From: Mariniblastus sp.
GTDB lineage: Bacteria > Planctomycetota > Planctomycetia > Pirellulales > Pirellulaceae
Direction: 5' to 3'
Assembly (NCBI GenBank): GCA_023300235.1
Contig: JALZWN010000233.1
Location: 1 to 33,102, forward strand
Length of the DNA stretch: 33,102 bases
The position numbers and the translations under genes are program-made. Every line of letters starts with the position of its first letter. Within the stretch, counting starts at the first letter, position 1. The notes beneath the pieces are model-generated. The model did no database searches and had not been told where the DNA came from. It saw only the letters and a program-made list of their open reading frames with translations. Positions 8,166 to 17,720 of this stretch are shown here, in pieces.

Positions 8166-8478
8166 GTCGTTTTCTTAAAGCGTGGCGGCGGTTTTCGTTG
8201 GCCAGTCTGATTGGCAATGAGTTTGACGGTCGGATGCTGTGAGTTTCGTTTGCAGATTTCGTTTACAGAGTTAGCGTTTGGAACTTTTGTTTTAACGAGG
8301 CCACCAGTCGCAGTCAAATAATTCCGAGGTTCGTCAAGGGTTTTAGTGACTGGCCGCTCAGGTTTTGCCAGCAACGCCAGTGCTCGACCTGCACCGCCTG
8401 ATGTATGCACTTGCAAGATAATCTATCGCTGAGACGTTTGCTCTTGGATTGCTCAATTGGTTGCAAAAGCAGCCCGTC
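8166..8478. other. Non-coding stretch upstream of the membrane-protein gene
   Basis: An open frame on the minus strand (8162-8416) ends inside the start of the membrane-protein gene but has no recognisable motif or ribosome-binding site. I see nothing else in this stretch. Confidence 0.4.
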
Positions 8479-8723
8479 AGTTTAACGACGAGCCGGAAGG
8501 CGGAGGCGACAGCGTCCAGCTGAGTATCAACGTTCACAATGATTTGACAACTCTAAATTCTTACAACCAAACGCTGAACGAATCTTTGAAAAGCTGCGAA
8601 GTTTGTGGCAAAAGCTCCATTGTGTAGATCGCCTGCAATTCTAAGAGCGGCTGAAAATAGAAACCGGTGCGGTGCGGTTTGGGTTGGCGCTGTCGCCTCC
8701 GCCTTCCGGCTCGTCGTTAAACT
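8479..8723. mobile_element. MITE-like element with perfect 36-bp terminal inverted repeats
   Basis: The 36 bases at 8479-8514 (agtttaacgacgagccggaa...) are the exact reverse complement of 8688-8723. They bound 173 bases with no open frame, for a total of 245 bases. That organisation fits a non-autonomous miniature inverted-repeat element or a large intergenic cruciform repeat. No clear target-site duplication is seen. The arm sequence reappears in degraded form at 33061-33083 (tttaacggccagccggaagg), so it is dispersed. Confidence 0.6.
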
Positions 8724-8920
8724 CAGCCACTAAATTATCCGAAGAACATGTCCGCCGAAACATGGCACTCTCAATGGCCAACGACAAGTCGACGTTGAAA
8801 TGTTGTGAGACCACTTAAAGCCCAGCAGTTCAAGCCCGCCGGCTAAATTCCCGGAATCGCCAATTCAGAAAGCAGGCGCATTATTCAGATGCTAATCGTG
8901 CTCAACAGTAACGAGGGCAA

Positions 8921-11900
8921 CTACGTCTTGCGGATTTTTGCCCACTGTTTTTCTAAACGAGTCGGAGAAACTTTGATGCAAGTGCCCAGTTGTTGAGCGA
9001 ACAAGCTGACGCGGTACTCTTCGATCATCCAGCGGTACTGTTCCATTTGCCCGTCGACGATCGCCTGGCCGCGGTGAAATTCTCGCATATCGATGTATTG
9101 CTGCCAAAAGCCGGCGACGGAATCGCGGAGTTCTTTTTCTTTGTCCGCCGATGTCGAATCTAGTTTGCTGATTCGATATTCAATGGCTTGAAAGTAGCGA
9201 GGGTAGTGTTGCAACCATTGCCACGGAGTTTTCGCTAAGAACTCTTCTTCTTTGAGGCCATCGATTTGCGTTCGGATGTCGCCTTTTGCCGAACCAAACC
9301 GGCCCGGCATTTCTTCCATCTGAAGCTCAACCGAGTGGACCGCTTCGGCTAACCTCGGCAACCACTTCGCAACCTCCTGCGTCGCCATTGCGATTTGTTC
9401 CACAGAGTTCGCTTGCAAGGCGTGAAACTGTTCCTTGGATCGCGGGATTTTTTTTCGATCGACAAAAGCAATCCGCGCGATCAGATCGGCGAGGTGCTGT
9501 TTCAAATTTCCGGCGCTTGCCATGCGGCCGAGCGTTAACATGCTGCGGTCGAGTTCGGGCAACCAGTTGACTTGTGACTTCAACGATTTCCGGTTTTTGA
9601 TTTGCAGCAAACGCACCAAGCCTTGTCGGGTCACCATGTCGCTGGCGTTGGCGGAATCAGACAGGCGAAGCGAGACCGAATCGCCATCATCGACCAGCGT
9701 CGGGAAAGCACCCAATTGGGTTCCGCCGCGGGTGATCATGATCTCGCGAGGGAAATCTTCCCAAGTCCAGTCGCGAAGCGAACTTTGATTCCAGGTTTCG
9801 TCTTCGACTTCTACGATGTTCGATACGTGTTCGGCACCGAGCTGTTGTCGGAGTTCGCCGACCGAGCGGCCTTGCGCGATCAGTTCTCCCGCTTCGTCGA
9901 CGACTTCTAAATTGACTTGTAGGTGTTTGTCGAGTTTTTCGGTTTTGAACATCGTCTCCAAAATCGGCAAGCCTCCGATCCGAGTTAGCTCTTTGGCAAC
10001 CGAATCGATAAATCGTCCTTTGCCAAACTCGATGCTCTTGGCAACCACCTTGGCCGTGTCGGGGGCTGGGACCAGATTGCGGCGAACGGGTTTGGGTAAG
10101 CTGCGAATCAATGCAACGATCCGCGGTTCCAGCATTCCGGGGATCAGCCAGCCGGTTTGAATGTCGTCCAATTGCCCTACGCCTTCGACGGGGATGCGGA
10201 CGGTTGCTCCATCGTCGGTCGAACCGGGTGAGAATTTATACTGGATCGGGATCTGCATCGATCCGATTTTGACTTCGCTGGGAAATTGTTCTTCGACATC
10301 GCCGACTTGGGTTGCCGGTAGCAAATCCGCTCGGGTCATCCGAAGTTTGCCGTCGAGTTCTGGGTTCTCCCGCAGCGATTGGGTGAGCGTCGATTTGCTG
10401 AAGACGTCGGCAGGTATGTGCTTTTGATAAAAAGCGTCGATGTCGTAGCGGTCAACAATCAAGTCGCGATCGCGAGTTTTGTCGGCTTCGGTTTTGACTT
10501 GTTCCAGCAACCAACGATTGTGAGTCAAAAAATCAAACGAGGCTTCGAATTGATCCTCTACCAAACCGGGGTCAATCATCAAATTTCGGCTGACTTCCGC
10601 GTCGATCTTGCCGTAGCCAGTTTTTCGGCCGGCGACGATCGGGATCCCAAACAAGGTCACATGTTCGGACGCCATTACCGCTTGTTGTTTTTTACTCCAA
10701 TGCGGATCCTCGTAGCGGTGCTTGGTCAGGTGTTTCGCCAAACGTTCGATCCAGCTGACATCGATCATAGCGACCGTGCGGCCGTATCGTCGGCTGGTTT
10801 CAACGATCTCCGCGGCGACAATCCACTGAGGTTTGGCCTCGAAGATCCCCGAGCCCGGCCACAGGTTGAACTTGATGTTGCCAGCGCCGGTGTACTCACG
10901 CTTCTCGGTCAATAACGCGACGCCCGACAGCAATCCGGTTAGCAGGCTGCGGTGAATCGAATCGTAATCGTCTTTTCGTGAATGCGTTTTTAGACGCTGG
11001 TCACGAGCCATCGATTTAAGTTGGCGGTGAATGTCGATCCATTGACGCATTAGCGGGAACGACAAAAAGTTTTGTTGGCAGGCTTTGCGGAGTTTACTGG
11101 CCGATAGTGCTTCTTTGCGCTCGTGGTAAAAATCCCAAAGCATGAGCAACGACATGAAGTCCGACGTTTCGTGGCGAAACTTTTCATGAGCCGCATCGGC
11201 CGCTTGGCGTTTCTCTGGCGGACGCACGCGGGGGTCTTGGATTTCCAGTGCGGCGGCGATGATCAGGATTTCGCTCAAACAGTTTTCGTCGTCAGCCGCA
11301 AATACCATTCTACCGACCCGCGGGTCGACGGGCATTTTGGAAAGTTTGCGACCCAGTTGCGTTAACTGCCGACGTTCATCGACGGCGCCGATTTCGTGCA
11401 GGGTTTTGAAACCGTCGCGGATCGCTTCAAGGCGAGGAGGATCGATGAACGGGAATTCGTCGATCGCGCCGAGTTTGAGCGAGAGGGTTTGTAGGATGAC
11501 CGATGCGAGGTTGGTGCGGCGGATCTCAGGGACGGTGAACTTGGGTCGCGACTGGAAATCTTCTTCGTCGAACAGCCGAACGCAAATGCCTGGGCCGATA
11601 CGTCCACAACGACCACTGCGTTGGTTGGCGCTGGCTTGTGAGATCGGCTGAATCGGCAGACGTTGGACTTTGCTGCGAGCTGAATAGTGGCTGATACGCG
11701 CGGTGCCGGTGTCGATGACGTAGCGTATCCGAGGAACGGTGATCGATGATTCGGCAACGTTAGTGGCCAACACGATGCGGCGAGCTTTGCCCGGCTGGAA
11801 AATTTGGTTTTGCTTGTCGGTGGAAAGCCGAGCGTAGAGCGGTAGCACTTCGGTGGTGCGTCCGGGCAGTCGAGCGGCATTGAGTTTATCGGTGGCTCGG

Positions 11901-12910
11901 CGGATGTCTGCTTCGGTCGGAAGAAACACCAACATGTCGCCGTCGTCGATGTCTGCAAGTTCGCGGCAAACGTTGACCAGATGTTCTTCTGGGTCGGCGG
12001 TGGTTCCGTTGGCGAGCTGTTCAGGCGGTTGGTAGCGGGTTTCTACCGGGTAGGTGCGGCCTTCGACAGTGATCACGGGGACCGGGTTTTTGGGGTCCGT
12101 TGTGAAGTGTTCGGCGAAGCGTTGGGTGTCGATGGTGGCGGAGGTGATGATCAAACGGAAGTCTTTTCGTTTGGTCAATATTCGTTTTAGGTAGCCTAGC
12201 AAAAAATCGATGTTCAACGACCGTTCGTGAGCTTCGTCGACGATGATCAGTTCGTACTGATCAAGAAAGCTGTCGGTTTGTGTTTCGGCCAGCAAGATGC
12301 CGTCGGTCATTAGCTTGACGTAGCTTTCGCTGCTGGTTTTGTCGTCGAATCGGATCTTAAAACCGACTTCTTTGCCAACGCTGGATTTCATTTGTTGAGC
12401 GATCCGCGTCGCCACGCCTCGGGCTGCGATTCGGCGAGGTTGCGTGTGGCCGATCATTCCCGAGATTCCGTAGCCGGCCAGCATGGTCATCAGTGGAAGT
12501 TGAGTCGATTTACCGCTGCCAGTTTCGCCGCTAATGACGACGACTTGGTTGTTCTGAATCGTCTCGATGATTTCTGCTTGCCGTTCAAAGATCGGCAGTG
12601 TTTGGTCGACGGCGACTTTTGGGAAGGCGTCGGTTCGTTTTTGGCGAAGTTGAACGGAAGCGTCTAAGCGTTCGGCGAGTTGTTGTAGACGCGGGTCTGC
12701 CGTGGGTGGGGCAGGGGAGTCGGCCGGTTTGGACGAGCTGGGTGTAATGCTGTTGCCGAGCTGTATTTGTTTGGTCGGCGGCTTGGCGGGCTTTGGTTTC
12801 GACTTTTTGGCTTCGGCTTTGAAGCGTTGCAATTGCTGGCGCAAACGATGTTGATCGCGCAGCATCGCTTGAGGTATTTTTTTACTAAGATCGTCTAGAG
12901 AAAGCGACAC
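8921..12910 (-). CDS. hrpA: ATP-dependent RNA helicase HrpA (DEAH box)
   Basis: A 1329-residue protein, close to the roughly 1300 residues of E. coli HrpA, a DEAH/RHA RNA helicase acting in the cytoplasm on mRNA or stalled ribosomes. Motifs in order: GETGSGKST (128-136), TQPRR (156-160), DEAH (225-228), SAT (257-259), LATNVAESS and QRSGRCGR (430-437). Helicase-associated domains and a long C-terminal DUF3418-type region follow ([39 protein letters not shown]). A Pro/Lys-rich linker covers residues about 34-75. The start is a GTG (complement of 12908-12910), 12 bases after the DCC-family gene, with no visible Shine-Dalgarno, so translation may depend on coupling. A later start inside MLRDQHRL is possible but would cut conserved N-terminal residues. 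Confidence 0.95.
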   Translation of the reverse strand: MSLSLDDLSKKIPQAMLRDQHRLRQQLQRFKAEAKKSKPKPAKPPTKQIQLGNSITPSSSKPADSPAPPTADPRLQQLAERLDASVQLRQKRTDAFPKVAVDQTLPIFERQAEIIETIQNNQVVVISGETGSGKSTQLPLMTMLAGYGISGMIGHTQPRRIAARGVATRIAQQMKSSVGKEVGFKIRFDDKTSSESYVKLMTDGILLAETQTDSFLDQYELIIVDEAHERSLNIDFLLGYLKRILTKRKDFRLIITSATIDTQRFAEHFTTDPKNPVPVITVEGRTYPVETRYQPPEQLANGTTADPEEHLVNVCRELADIDDGDMLVFLPTEADIRRATDKLNAARLPGRTTEVLPLYARLSTDKQNQIFQPGKARRIVLATNVAESSITVPRIRYVIDTGTARISHYSARSKVQRLPIQPISQASANQRSGRCGRIGPGICVRLFDEEDFQSRPKFTVPEIRRTNLASVILQTLSLKLGAIDEFPFIDPPRLEAIRDGFKTLHEIGAVDERRQLTQLGRKLSKMPVDPRVGRMVFAADDENCLSEILIIAAALEIQDPRVRPPEKRQAADAAHEKFRHETSDFMSLLMLWDFYHERKEALSASKLRKACQQNFLSFPLMRQWIDIHRQLKSMARDQRLKTHSRKDDYDSIHRSLLTGLLSGVALLTEKREYTGAGNIKFNLWPGSGIFEAKPQWIVAAEIVETSRRYGRTVAMIDVSWIERLAKHLTKHRYEDPHWSKKQQAVMASEHVTLFGIPIVAGRKTGYGKIDAEVSRNLMIDPGLVEDQFEASFDFLTHNRWLLEQVKTEADKTRDRDLIVDRYDIDAFYQKHIPADVFSKSTLTQSLRENPELDGKLRMTRADLLPATQVGDVEEQFPSEVKIGSMQIPIQYKFSPGSTDDGATVRIPVEGVGQLDDIQTGWLIPGMLEPRIVALIRSLPKPVRRNLVPAPDTAKVVAKSIEFGKGRFIDSVAKELTRIGGLPILETMFKTEKLDKHLQVNLEVVDEAGELIAQGRSVGELRQQLGAEHVSNIVEVEDETWNQSSLRDWTWEDFPREIMITRGGTQLGAFPTLVDDGDSVSLRLSDSANASDMVTRQGLVRLLQIKNRKSLKSQVNWLPELDRSMLTLGRMASAGNLKQHLADLIARIAFVDRKKIPRSKEQFHALQANSVEQIAMATQEVAKWLPRLAEAVHSVELQMEEMPGRFGSAKGDIRTQIDGLKEEEFLAKTPWQWLQHYPRYFQAIEYRISKLDSTSADKEKELRDSVAGFWQQYIDMREFHRGQAIVDGQMEQYRWMIEEYRVSLFAQQLGTCIKVSPTRLEKQWAKIRKT

Positions 12911-12922
12911 GGCGGCTTGTTG

Positions 12923-13432
12923 TTACTTTTTGTTTCCGAAATGCAATTCACAACTGCCGTTTTCGTCGCATTGGACGCCACGTTTTCCGGCAATCTTGTA
13001 GCGATGCCGAGCAACGATACCGTATCCCCACTGCCAGAGCGGCAATGAAAACGGAAAGTGCAACAGCGGAGCAACGATCCACAGCAACGGCAAGCGACCA
13101 GTAAGATAACGAATCGCGGCAGCACCACCATGACGCCCATCGTCATACTGATGTTCGGACTTATTATCGGATGGGATCAAATACATTCGATCCATCATTT
13201 GTTCGTACGTCAGATCTGGGAAGTGTTCGGCGACAAAGCTGTCGTGGAGCGAAATGAAGGCCACACGGTTTTTACCGTCGAGCCATCGTACTTTTTTGAC
13301 TTGTCCGATGCAAAAATTGCAGTTGCCGTCGTAGATTAACACGTCCGCCTTCGGGAACTCGCGCGGCGACGGAAGCCCGTGCGTTGGCTCGGGCGTCGAT
13401 TGCGTATCGGGTTTTGTCAGCGTTTGAGACAT
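12923..13432 (-). CDS. DCC family (DUF393) thiol-disulfide oxidoreductase-like protein
   Basis: A 169-residue protein with the family hallmark near the N terminus: VLIYDGNCNFC (Asp35, Cys38, Cys41), a thioredoxin-like C-x-x-C at the end of the first beta strand. Further family blocks are the Ala/Ile-rich GGAAAIRYLTGRLPLLW and WGYGIVARHRYKIAGKRGVQC. A hydrophobic stretch (LLWIVAPLLHFPFSLPLW) may touch the membrane. The first 25 residues are polar and Pro-rich. Members are thought to be thiol-disulfide oxidoreductases, but substrates are unknown. It is the first gene of a unit with hrpA, 12 bases apart; the upstream 470-base gap should carry the promoter. Confidence 0.88.
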   Translation of the reverse strand: MSQTLTKPDTQSTPEPTHGLPSPREFPKADVLIYDGNCNFCIGQVKKVRWLDGKNRVAFISLHDSFVAEHFPDLTYEQMMDRMYLIPSDNKSEHQYDDGRHGGAAAIRYLTGRLPLLWIVAPLLHFPFSLPLWQWGYGIVARHRYKIAGKRGVQCDENGSCELHFGNKK

Positions 13433-13902
13433 GCGATGTTGTGGCTGTGTTCTTGAACACGGGTTGTGATAGGCGTGTAGTATAAACGAGAGTTGAATTT
13501 TGTTGTAGGTTGATGACGCGTCAAGTTATCAAGTTAAAAGTCGTGCAAGCAGGTACAACTCTTTGGTCGGTCGCGGTTGTTGTTTGATAGCGTTGTTCGT
13601 CGTTTGGCGTTGTAGTTTGTCGTTGTAGTTTGTTTAACCGAAAATTCTACGTTAAGCAAACACTTGCAAACACTTCTTCCCGCCAATTCGCCGCTAAACC
13701 GCTCAAAATCGAACTCTGGACAGAAATAAAGCGGTTTTAACGGCCAAAACTAGTCGTAAGCCCGCGGTGTATCGCCGATCGCGTAAAATCGTCTTATGGG
13801 TTATCGCGTCGGTCTGATAAGCTATGGTTGCGTTGCGGCAAAGCCTATCGCATCCTGATGAATGGGTGATTTTCCAAACTACCGTTGGTGCTGGAGCTTT
13901 CG
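13433..13902. other. Divergent intergenic region with a 13-bp tandem repeat
   Basis: This gap separates the divergent DCC/hrpA unit and the coiled-coil gene, so promoters for both should lie here. I see no gene. The 13-base unit cgttgtagtttgt is repeated in tandem at 13608-13620 and 13621-13633. I could not choose a promoter with confidence. Confidence 0.5.
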
Positions 13903-15264
13903 ATGAATGAAATTAACAAAGCCGTTTCGATTGCGCAACGTCGGTTGGCACTCGGCCAGTTCTTTTCGATTCTAACTTGGGCGGCGTTTGTTAGTTTGCT
14001 GATCGGCGCCGTCGGTGTCGCGATTCCAAAGATCTGGCACCTTGGGTTTCTTGAATCGCAAAACCACAAAGACGCTTGGTTGTATTCTTGGATTTTAGGG
14101 GCGATCGTGATCGGCTTTGTCGCCACGGCAGTGTTGACTTATCGACGGTTGAGTTCGCGATTGGCAGTGGCCAGCGAAGTTGATGCTCGATTTGGTTTGA
14201 AGGAGCGCGTTTCTAGTGCGCTGGCGATCGATCCGGAAGTTGCTCAAGGCCAAGTTGGCCAAGCGTTGATAGAAGACGCCAAGCGACGCGTCGAGACGAT
14301 TGAAGTGGCCGAGAGATTCGAATTGCGTCCGCGATGGAGCGGTTTGTTGCCGTTGATTCCGTTGACAATCATTGGATTGTTGCTGTTGGTGCCCGATGCA
14401 GAACTGTCCGCAAACACGGCCGATACGAAGGACAAGCTGGACAAAGAAAAGGTCAAGCTGAAGGTCGAAGCGTTTAAAAAGAAGATCGAGCAGGCTCGGA
14501 AGCAAATCGAAGCCAAAGGGCTGGAAGACGCCAGCGAAGACGTCAAAGCGATTGCGAAGAAGTTTGATAAGCTGAACAGCGACGGTTTGCAGAATCGCAA
14601 ACAGGCGTTGGTGAAAATCAATGATATAAAAAAAGAGATTGAAGAGCGTCAAAAGTCGATCGGCGACAGCAAGCGTTTTCGTGATAACTTGAACAAGCTT
14701 AAAGATACCGGCAAGGGCGTTGCGAAAAAAATCGCCAATGCGTTGGCCGACGGCAAGTTTGATGACGCCGACAAAGCTATTAAAGAACTCGCCAAAAAAC
14801 TGAAAGATGGCAAGCTAACCAAATCCGAAGCGAAGGAGGTGGCAAAGCAACTTCAAGACCTCTCCGACAAAATGAAACAGGCTGCGGAGCAACGACAGAA
14901 GAAAATTGAGGACTTGCAAAATCAAATCGATAAAGCCGTCAAAGAAGGTGACCTCGACAAAGCGGCTAAATTGCAACAACAGAAAGAAGCCGCCGAACAA
15001 AACAACCAGCAGCAACAAAATTTGGACAATATCGCTGACCAACTTCAAAAAGCCGCCGAAGCGATGAAGAATGGCGGTCCGCAGGAAATGAAAGATGCGA
15101 TGCAGCAGGCTGCTAAGGCGATGGAGGACATGGGCCAGGATCTCGATGACCTTAAACAACAAATGCAAGACATGCAGGATCTCCAAGATTTGGAGGACAT
15201 GATCGACGATCTTAAAAAGCCAGGGGAGAACGAGTGCGATTGCGAGGATTGTGAAGGCGGCTGA
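13903..15264 (+). CDS. Planctomycetal membrane-anchored coiled-coil protein
   Basis: A 453-residue protein from the ATG at 13903, which has GGAG six bases upstream; a TTG at 13885 is also in frame. Membrane segments lie at residues about 19-41, 59-80 and 147-164. From about residue 180 to 440 it is a long, highly charged coiled coil rich in Lys, Glu, Asp, Gln and Ala. The final residues are Cys-rich (C-D-C-E-D-C at 445-450), then Gly-Gly and TGA. I recognise the general type, a planctomycetal protein with two helices, a coiled coil, a Cys/Gly-rich linker and a conserved C-terminal domain, but no function is known to me. The expected C-terminal domain is present downstream in the same frame, beyond this TGA and a second one. 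Confidence 0.8.
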   Translation: MNEINKAVSIAQRRLALGQFFSILTWAAFVSLLIGAVGVAIPKIWHLGFLESQNHKDAWLYSWILGAIVIGFVATAVLTYRRLSSRLAVASEVDARFGLKERVSSALAIDPEVAQGQVGQALIEDAKRRVETIEVAERFELRPRWSGLLPLIPLTIIGLLLLVPDAELSANTADTKDKLDKEKVKLKVEAFKKKIEQARKQIEAKGLEDASEDVKAIAKKFDKLNSDGLQNRKQALVKINDIKKEIEERQKSIGDSKRFRDNLNKLKDTGKGVAKKIANALADGKFDDADKAIKELAKKLKDGKLTKSEAKEVAKQLQDLSDKMKQAAEQRQKKIEDLQNQIDKAVKEGDLDKAAKLQQQKEAAEQNNQQQQNLDNIADQLQKAAEAMKNGGPQEMKDAMQQAAKAMEDMGQDLDDLKQQMQDMQDLQDLEDMIDDLKKPGENECDCEDCEGG

Positions 15265-15621
15265 CAGGGCGGCGATGGCTGACAAGGTCAGAATGGTCGC
15301 GGTCGCGGCCAAGGAAATGGTGACGGAGAGGGTGAGGGTGATGGACAGGGCGGTAAAGGAAGAGGCCTGGGAGAGCGTGCTTTTGAGGAGGATGAGACTA
15401 GCGGTTTCAAATCGGGCGTCAAAGGTAACGTAGGTAAGGGCGAAAAGGTCGTGACTGGCAATGCTGACGGCGATAATATATCGGGTCGTACCACCGCGCA
15501 AGTGACAGAGTTGATTCGTGCTACGGAGTCGGTTGATACCGATCCAACGGAAAACCAAAAGCTTTCGAAGAAACACCGGGAACACGCTGAACAGTATTTT
15601 AAGGCGCTTCGCGATCGGTAA
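15265..15621 (+). other. In-frame continuation of the coiled-coil gene past two TGA codons
   Basis: Reading on in the same frame after TGA 15262-15264 gives Q-G-G-D-G, a second TGA at 15280-15282, then an uninterrupted 112-codon stretch to TAA 15619-15621. It reads as a Gly-rich linker (GQNGRGRGQGNGDGEGEGDG), then SGFKSGVKGNVGKGEKVVTG, NADGDNISGRTTAQVTEL, and a tail NQKLSKKHREHAEQYFKALR. This is the type of C-terminal domain I expect for the family (V-x-K-G-x-x-V-V-T-G, REHA-x-x-YF). The TAA lies one base before the next gene's GTG. It is either a decayed C terminus, a recoded or read-through extension, or sequence error. No in-frame start long enough for an independent gene is visible. Confidence 0.6.
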
Positions 15622-15622
15622 T

Positions 15623-16411
15623 GTGACGGTAGAGCACGCACTGGTTCAGAGTTTGTTGGTCGCCCCGCTGTTGGTGGGCGATCTGCCTAAGGCAGCGGTG
15701 TTCAACCGCGAGTTGCTGGATGCTGCTGAAACCAAGGTGCAACTGGATTTCAACCAAAAGCTTGGGCACCTGTATGAGGATGCGTTGGCGAGTTTGCTGA
15801 CGTCGTCGCCAAGCATTGAATTGGTTGAAAAGAACCTGCAGGTCCAAAAAGACAAACACTCGACCGTCGGCGAGCTGGATTTTTTGATCCGCATGCCCGA
15901 CGGTTCGTTGAATCATCTTGAATTGGCGACCAAGTTTTATCTGGCAGTTGGCACCGACGATGGGTTCGCTTATCCAGGGCCGGACTCAAGAGACAATTAC
16001 GATCGCAAGATCGATCGGTTGTTGTCGCATCAGTTGACGTTGGTCGAACGATACAAAGATTGTTTGCCGGTTGGTTATCGCGACGCGGAGATCGTCGTTA
16101 CGCAGTTGATTTACGGGTGCTTGTTTGAACACGTCGGTCAGGTGGAATCTAGTACTCCTCAGTTTTGTAATCCGCAGTGTCGGCGCGGGAAGTGGCTGCG
16201 ATATTCTGAAGTAGCGGAGTGGTTTTCGGAGGGGGCGGTTTTGGAGTTGGTGCCGAAATGCCTGTGGCCGGTCCCGTTTGAGTTGCTGGATGAAGTGATG
16301 CTTGAGCGATGGAATCCGACGGTGTCGATTGAGCGATGTCAGATGATTCGGGCTGATAATCAGGTGACCGCGTACTTTGTCGCGCCCGATGAGTTTCCGA
16401 AGCAAACATAA
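15623..16411 (+). CDS. DUF1853 family protein
   Basis: A 262-residue protein from the GTG at 15623, one base after the TAA that ends the preceding frame; the open frame reaches back to 15518 but that part overlaps the upstream domain. DUF1853 blocks are clear: LLVAPLLVGDLP near the start, LGHLYEDALASLL, STVGELDFLIRMPDGSLNHL then ELATKFYLAVG, GPDSRDNYDRKIDRLLSHQL. The pattern E-L-D-F-L followed by H-L-E-L-A-x-K-F resembles a PD-(D/E)xK nuclease-like core (Glu, Asp, then E-x-K), which is an inference. Cellular function is unknown. The tight spacing suggests co-translation with the upstream coiled-coil gene's full-length frame. Confidence 0.85.
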   Translation: MTVEHALVQSLLVAPLLVGDLPKAAVFNRELLDAAETKVQLDFNQKLGHLYEDALASLLTSSPSIELVEKNLQVQKDKHSTVGELDFLIRMPDGSLNHLELATKFYLAVGTDDGFAYPGPDSRDNYDRKIDRLLSHQLTLVERYKDCLPVGYRDAEIVVTQLIYGCLFEHVGQVESSTPQFCNPQCRRGKWLRYSEVAEWFSEGAVLELVPKCLWPVPFELLDEVMLERWNPTVSIERCQMIRADNQVTAYFVAPDEFPKQT

Positions 16412-16473
16412 ACGAGTCTGACGTGAGCGGCGAGCGGATTCGAAAGTTAAGGTGATGTTTTTAACGTGGTGTT

Positions 16474-17466
16474 TTATTTCTGCCGCCAGACGTCTACGTC
16501 GTCGATGCCTAGTTGATTCTGTAGCTCGTTGATTTCGGATTTGAAACGTTTGGCGTCCACGGGGTAGCCCTTGGTCGGTTTTAGATCGGGAATCTGATCG
16601 ATCCAAAAATCATTCCATGCTTTCATGAAAACCTCGCGAACGTACTTTGATACCATTGATGCTAAGGCCGTCGGCATGAAGGATTCGCCACCGGCCTGAA
16701 ATCGAACCACGACGTCTCGTTGTTGATCGCAAAAAGAGTAATCACTACAGTCTTTGGTTTCTGCTCCGGTGCAGATTTGCTGGTCGGTCAGGTGCGCTTT
16801 GATCAACGCTGCATATTTGCTGCGGCCGCCGTGTTTGTCGCAAACGATTTCCAGATCGTCGTCGGTTTGCGATTTCAATCTCGCCACGATCTTCAAAGTT
16901 TCAGTCGACAGCAACGTCGCTTTATTTCCGTAGCTTTTAAGACCAGCGTTGAACTCGGTTGGAAACACAGGCCGGCAATCGATTGAACGCAAAGCTACCT
17001 TCGACGCGATTTGAGATTCACGCAGTCGATTCGCGTTTTTGCAAATCTGATCAAGATCGGCTTTAAGCGGCAATGCAACGGAAGGAAAATCGTACGCGGG
17101 CAATGATTTGAGCAAATGCCAATCGCTGGTGGGGCAGGCCACACGAACCAAGCTCTCGAGGTCCCGCGGGATATCATTAATTTGGACGCGAGAGTTTTCG
17201 GTATCGTTGGTGTTGGTCGCGGCTAGAAAGCTAAGCACCGTGGTTTCGAGATTTTTGATGCTGCCCGACGATTTGTAGACCACTTTGCTATCGGCCACGA
17301 CCATGCGATCGTCAGCGTTGCGATCGGGAGATGGTTTGATCAACTGGTCGAGTGCGTCATAAAGACAGGTTTGATCGCTACGGTTGTCCCAGAGTACGCC
17401 TGTGACGGTTAAAGGGCCTAGGTTTGGGCCGTAGCCCGCTTCGTCAGTTCCAATTAAATACGGCAT
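16474..17466 (-). CDS. Ribonuclease HII-like protein
   Basis: A 330-residue protein from the ATG at 17464-17466 (complement); in-frame ATG 17487 and TTG 17502 are alternatives. The first residues, MPYLIGTDEAGYGPNLGPL, match the RNase HII signature GxDEAGRGPxxGP with its Asp-Glu pair. VADSKVVYK corresponds to the family's DSK block, EIVCDKHGGRSKY to the third acidic site, and ALASMVSKYVREVFM to the ASI-x-AK-x-x-RD-x-x-M helix. A Glu (GGESFMPTALAS) sits near the position of the fourth catalytic Asp. At 330 residues it is much longer than standard RNase HII (about 200), with a central insertion. It may cleave RNA-DNA hybrids or do a related job; activity is unproven. It is convergent with the DUF1853 gene. 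Confidence 0.75.
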   Translation of the reverse strand: MPYLIGTDEAGYGPNLGPLTVTGVLWDNRSDQTCLYDALDQLIKPSPDRNADDRMVVADSKVVYKSSGSIKNLETTVLSFLAATNTNDTENSRVQINDIPRDLESLVRVACPTSDWHLLKSLPAYDFPSVALPLKADLDQICKNANRLRESQIASKVALRSIDCRPVFPTEFNAGLKSYGNKATLLSTETLKIVARLKSQTDDDLEIVCDKHGGRSKYAALIKAHLTDQQICTGAETKDCSDYSFCDQQRDVVVRFQAGGESFMPTALASMVSKYVREVFMKAWNDFWIDQIPDLKPTKGYPVDAKRFKSEINELQNQLGIDDVDVWRQK

Positions 17467-17593
17467 GCTGGTCTTTGGGTCCCTCATTAGGTCTGGCTGC
17501 AACGGCTAAAACAACTGCGCTGAGTCTTTAAAATCATGCCATTCGAAAGCTGTTTGGCAAAATTGGTTTTATCGTTACGTTGCGACTTTTGCA

Positions 17594-17638
17594 AAGGGTT
17601 GCAGATGCTAAAACCGTTGCTTATCCACCACAACCCTT
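17594..17638. promoter_or_regulatory. Inverted repeat in the divergent region upstream of the cyclase gene
   Basis: aagggttg (17594-17601) and caaccctt (17631-17638) are exact reverse complements 29 bases apart, in the gap between the divergent RNase HII-like and diguanylate cyclase genes. It could be an operator or an RNA stem just ahead of a strong AAGGGG ribosome-binding-like site at 17639-17644. Confidence 0.3.
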
Positions 17639-17720
17639 AAGGGGCACCTATGTTTACTAGTCGCGAATTCCGTGGCCAAAAATTTAATCCCGCTCATTCG
17701 AGCACTTGCCAGTTCCGCCA

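Noticed and set aside
8162..8416. 84-codon minus-strand frame ending at the start of the membrane-protein gene
   Set aside because: No ribosome-binding site, motif or membrane signal; the composition fits chance.
10379..10915. 178-codon open frame on the plus strand
   Set aside because: It lies wholly within hrpA on the opposite strand and has no recognisable motif.
14815..15585. 256-codon open frame on the minus strand, very hydrophobic
   Set aside because: It is antisense to the Lys/Glu/Gln/Ala coiled coil; such codons read backwards as Leu/Ile/Phe. No start context or motif supports it.
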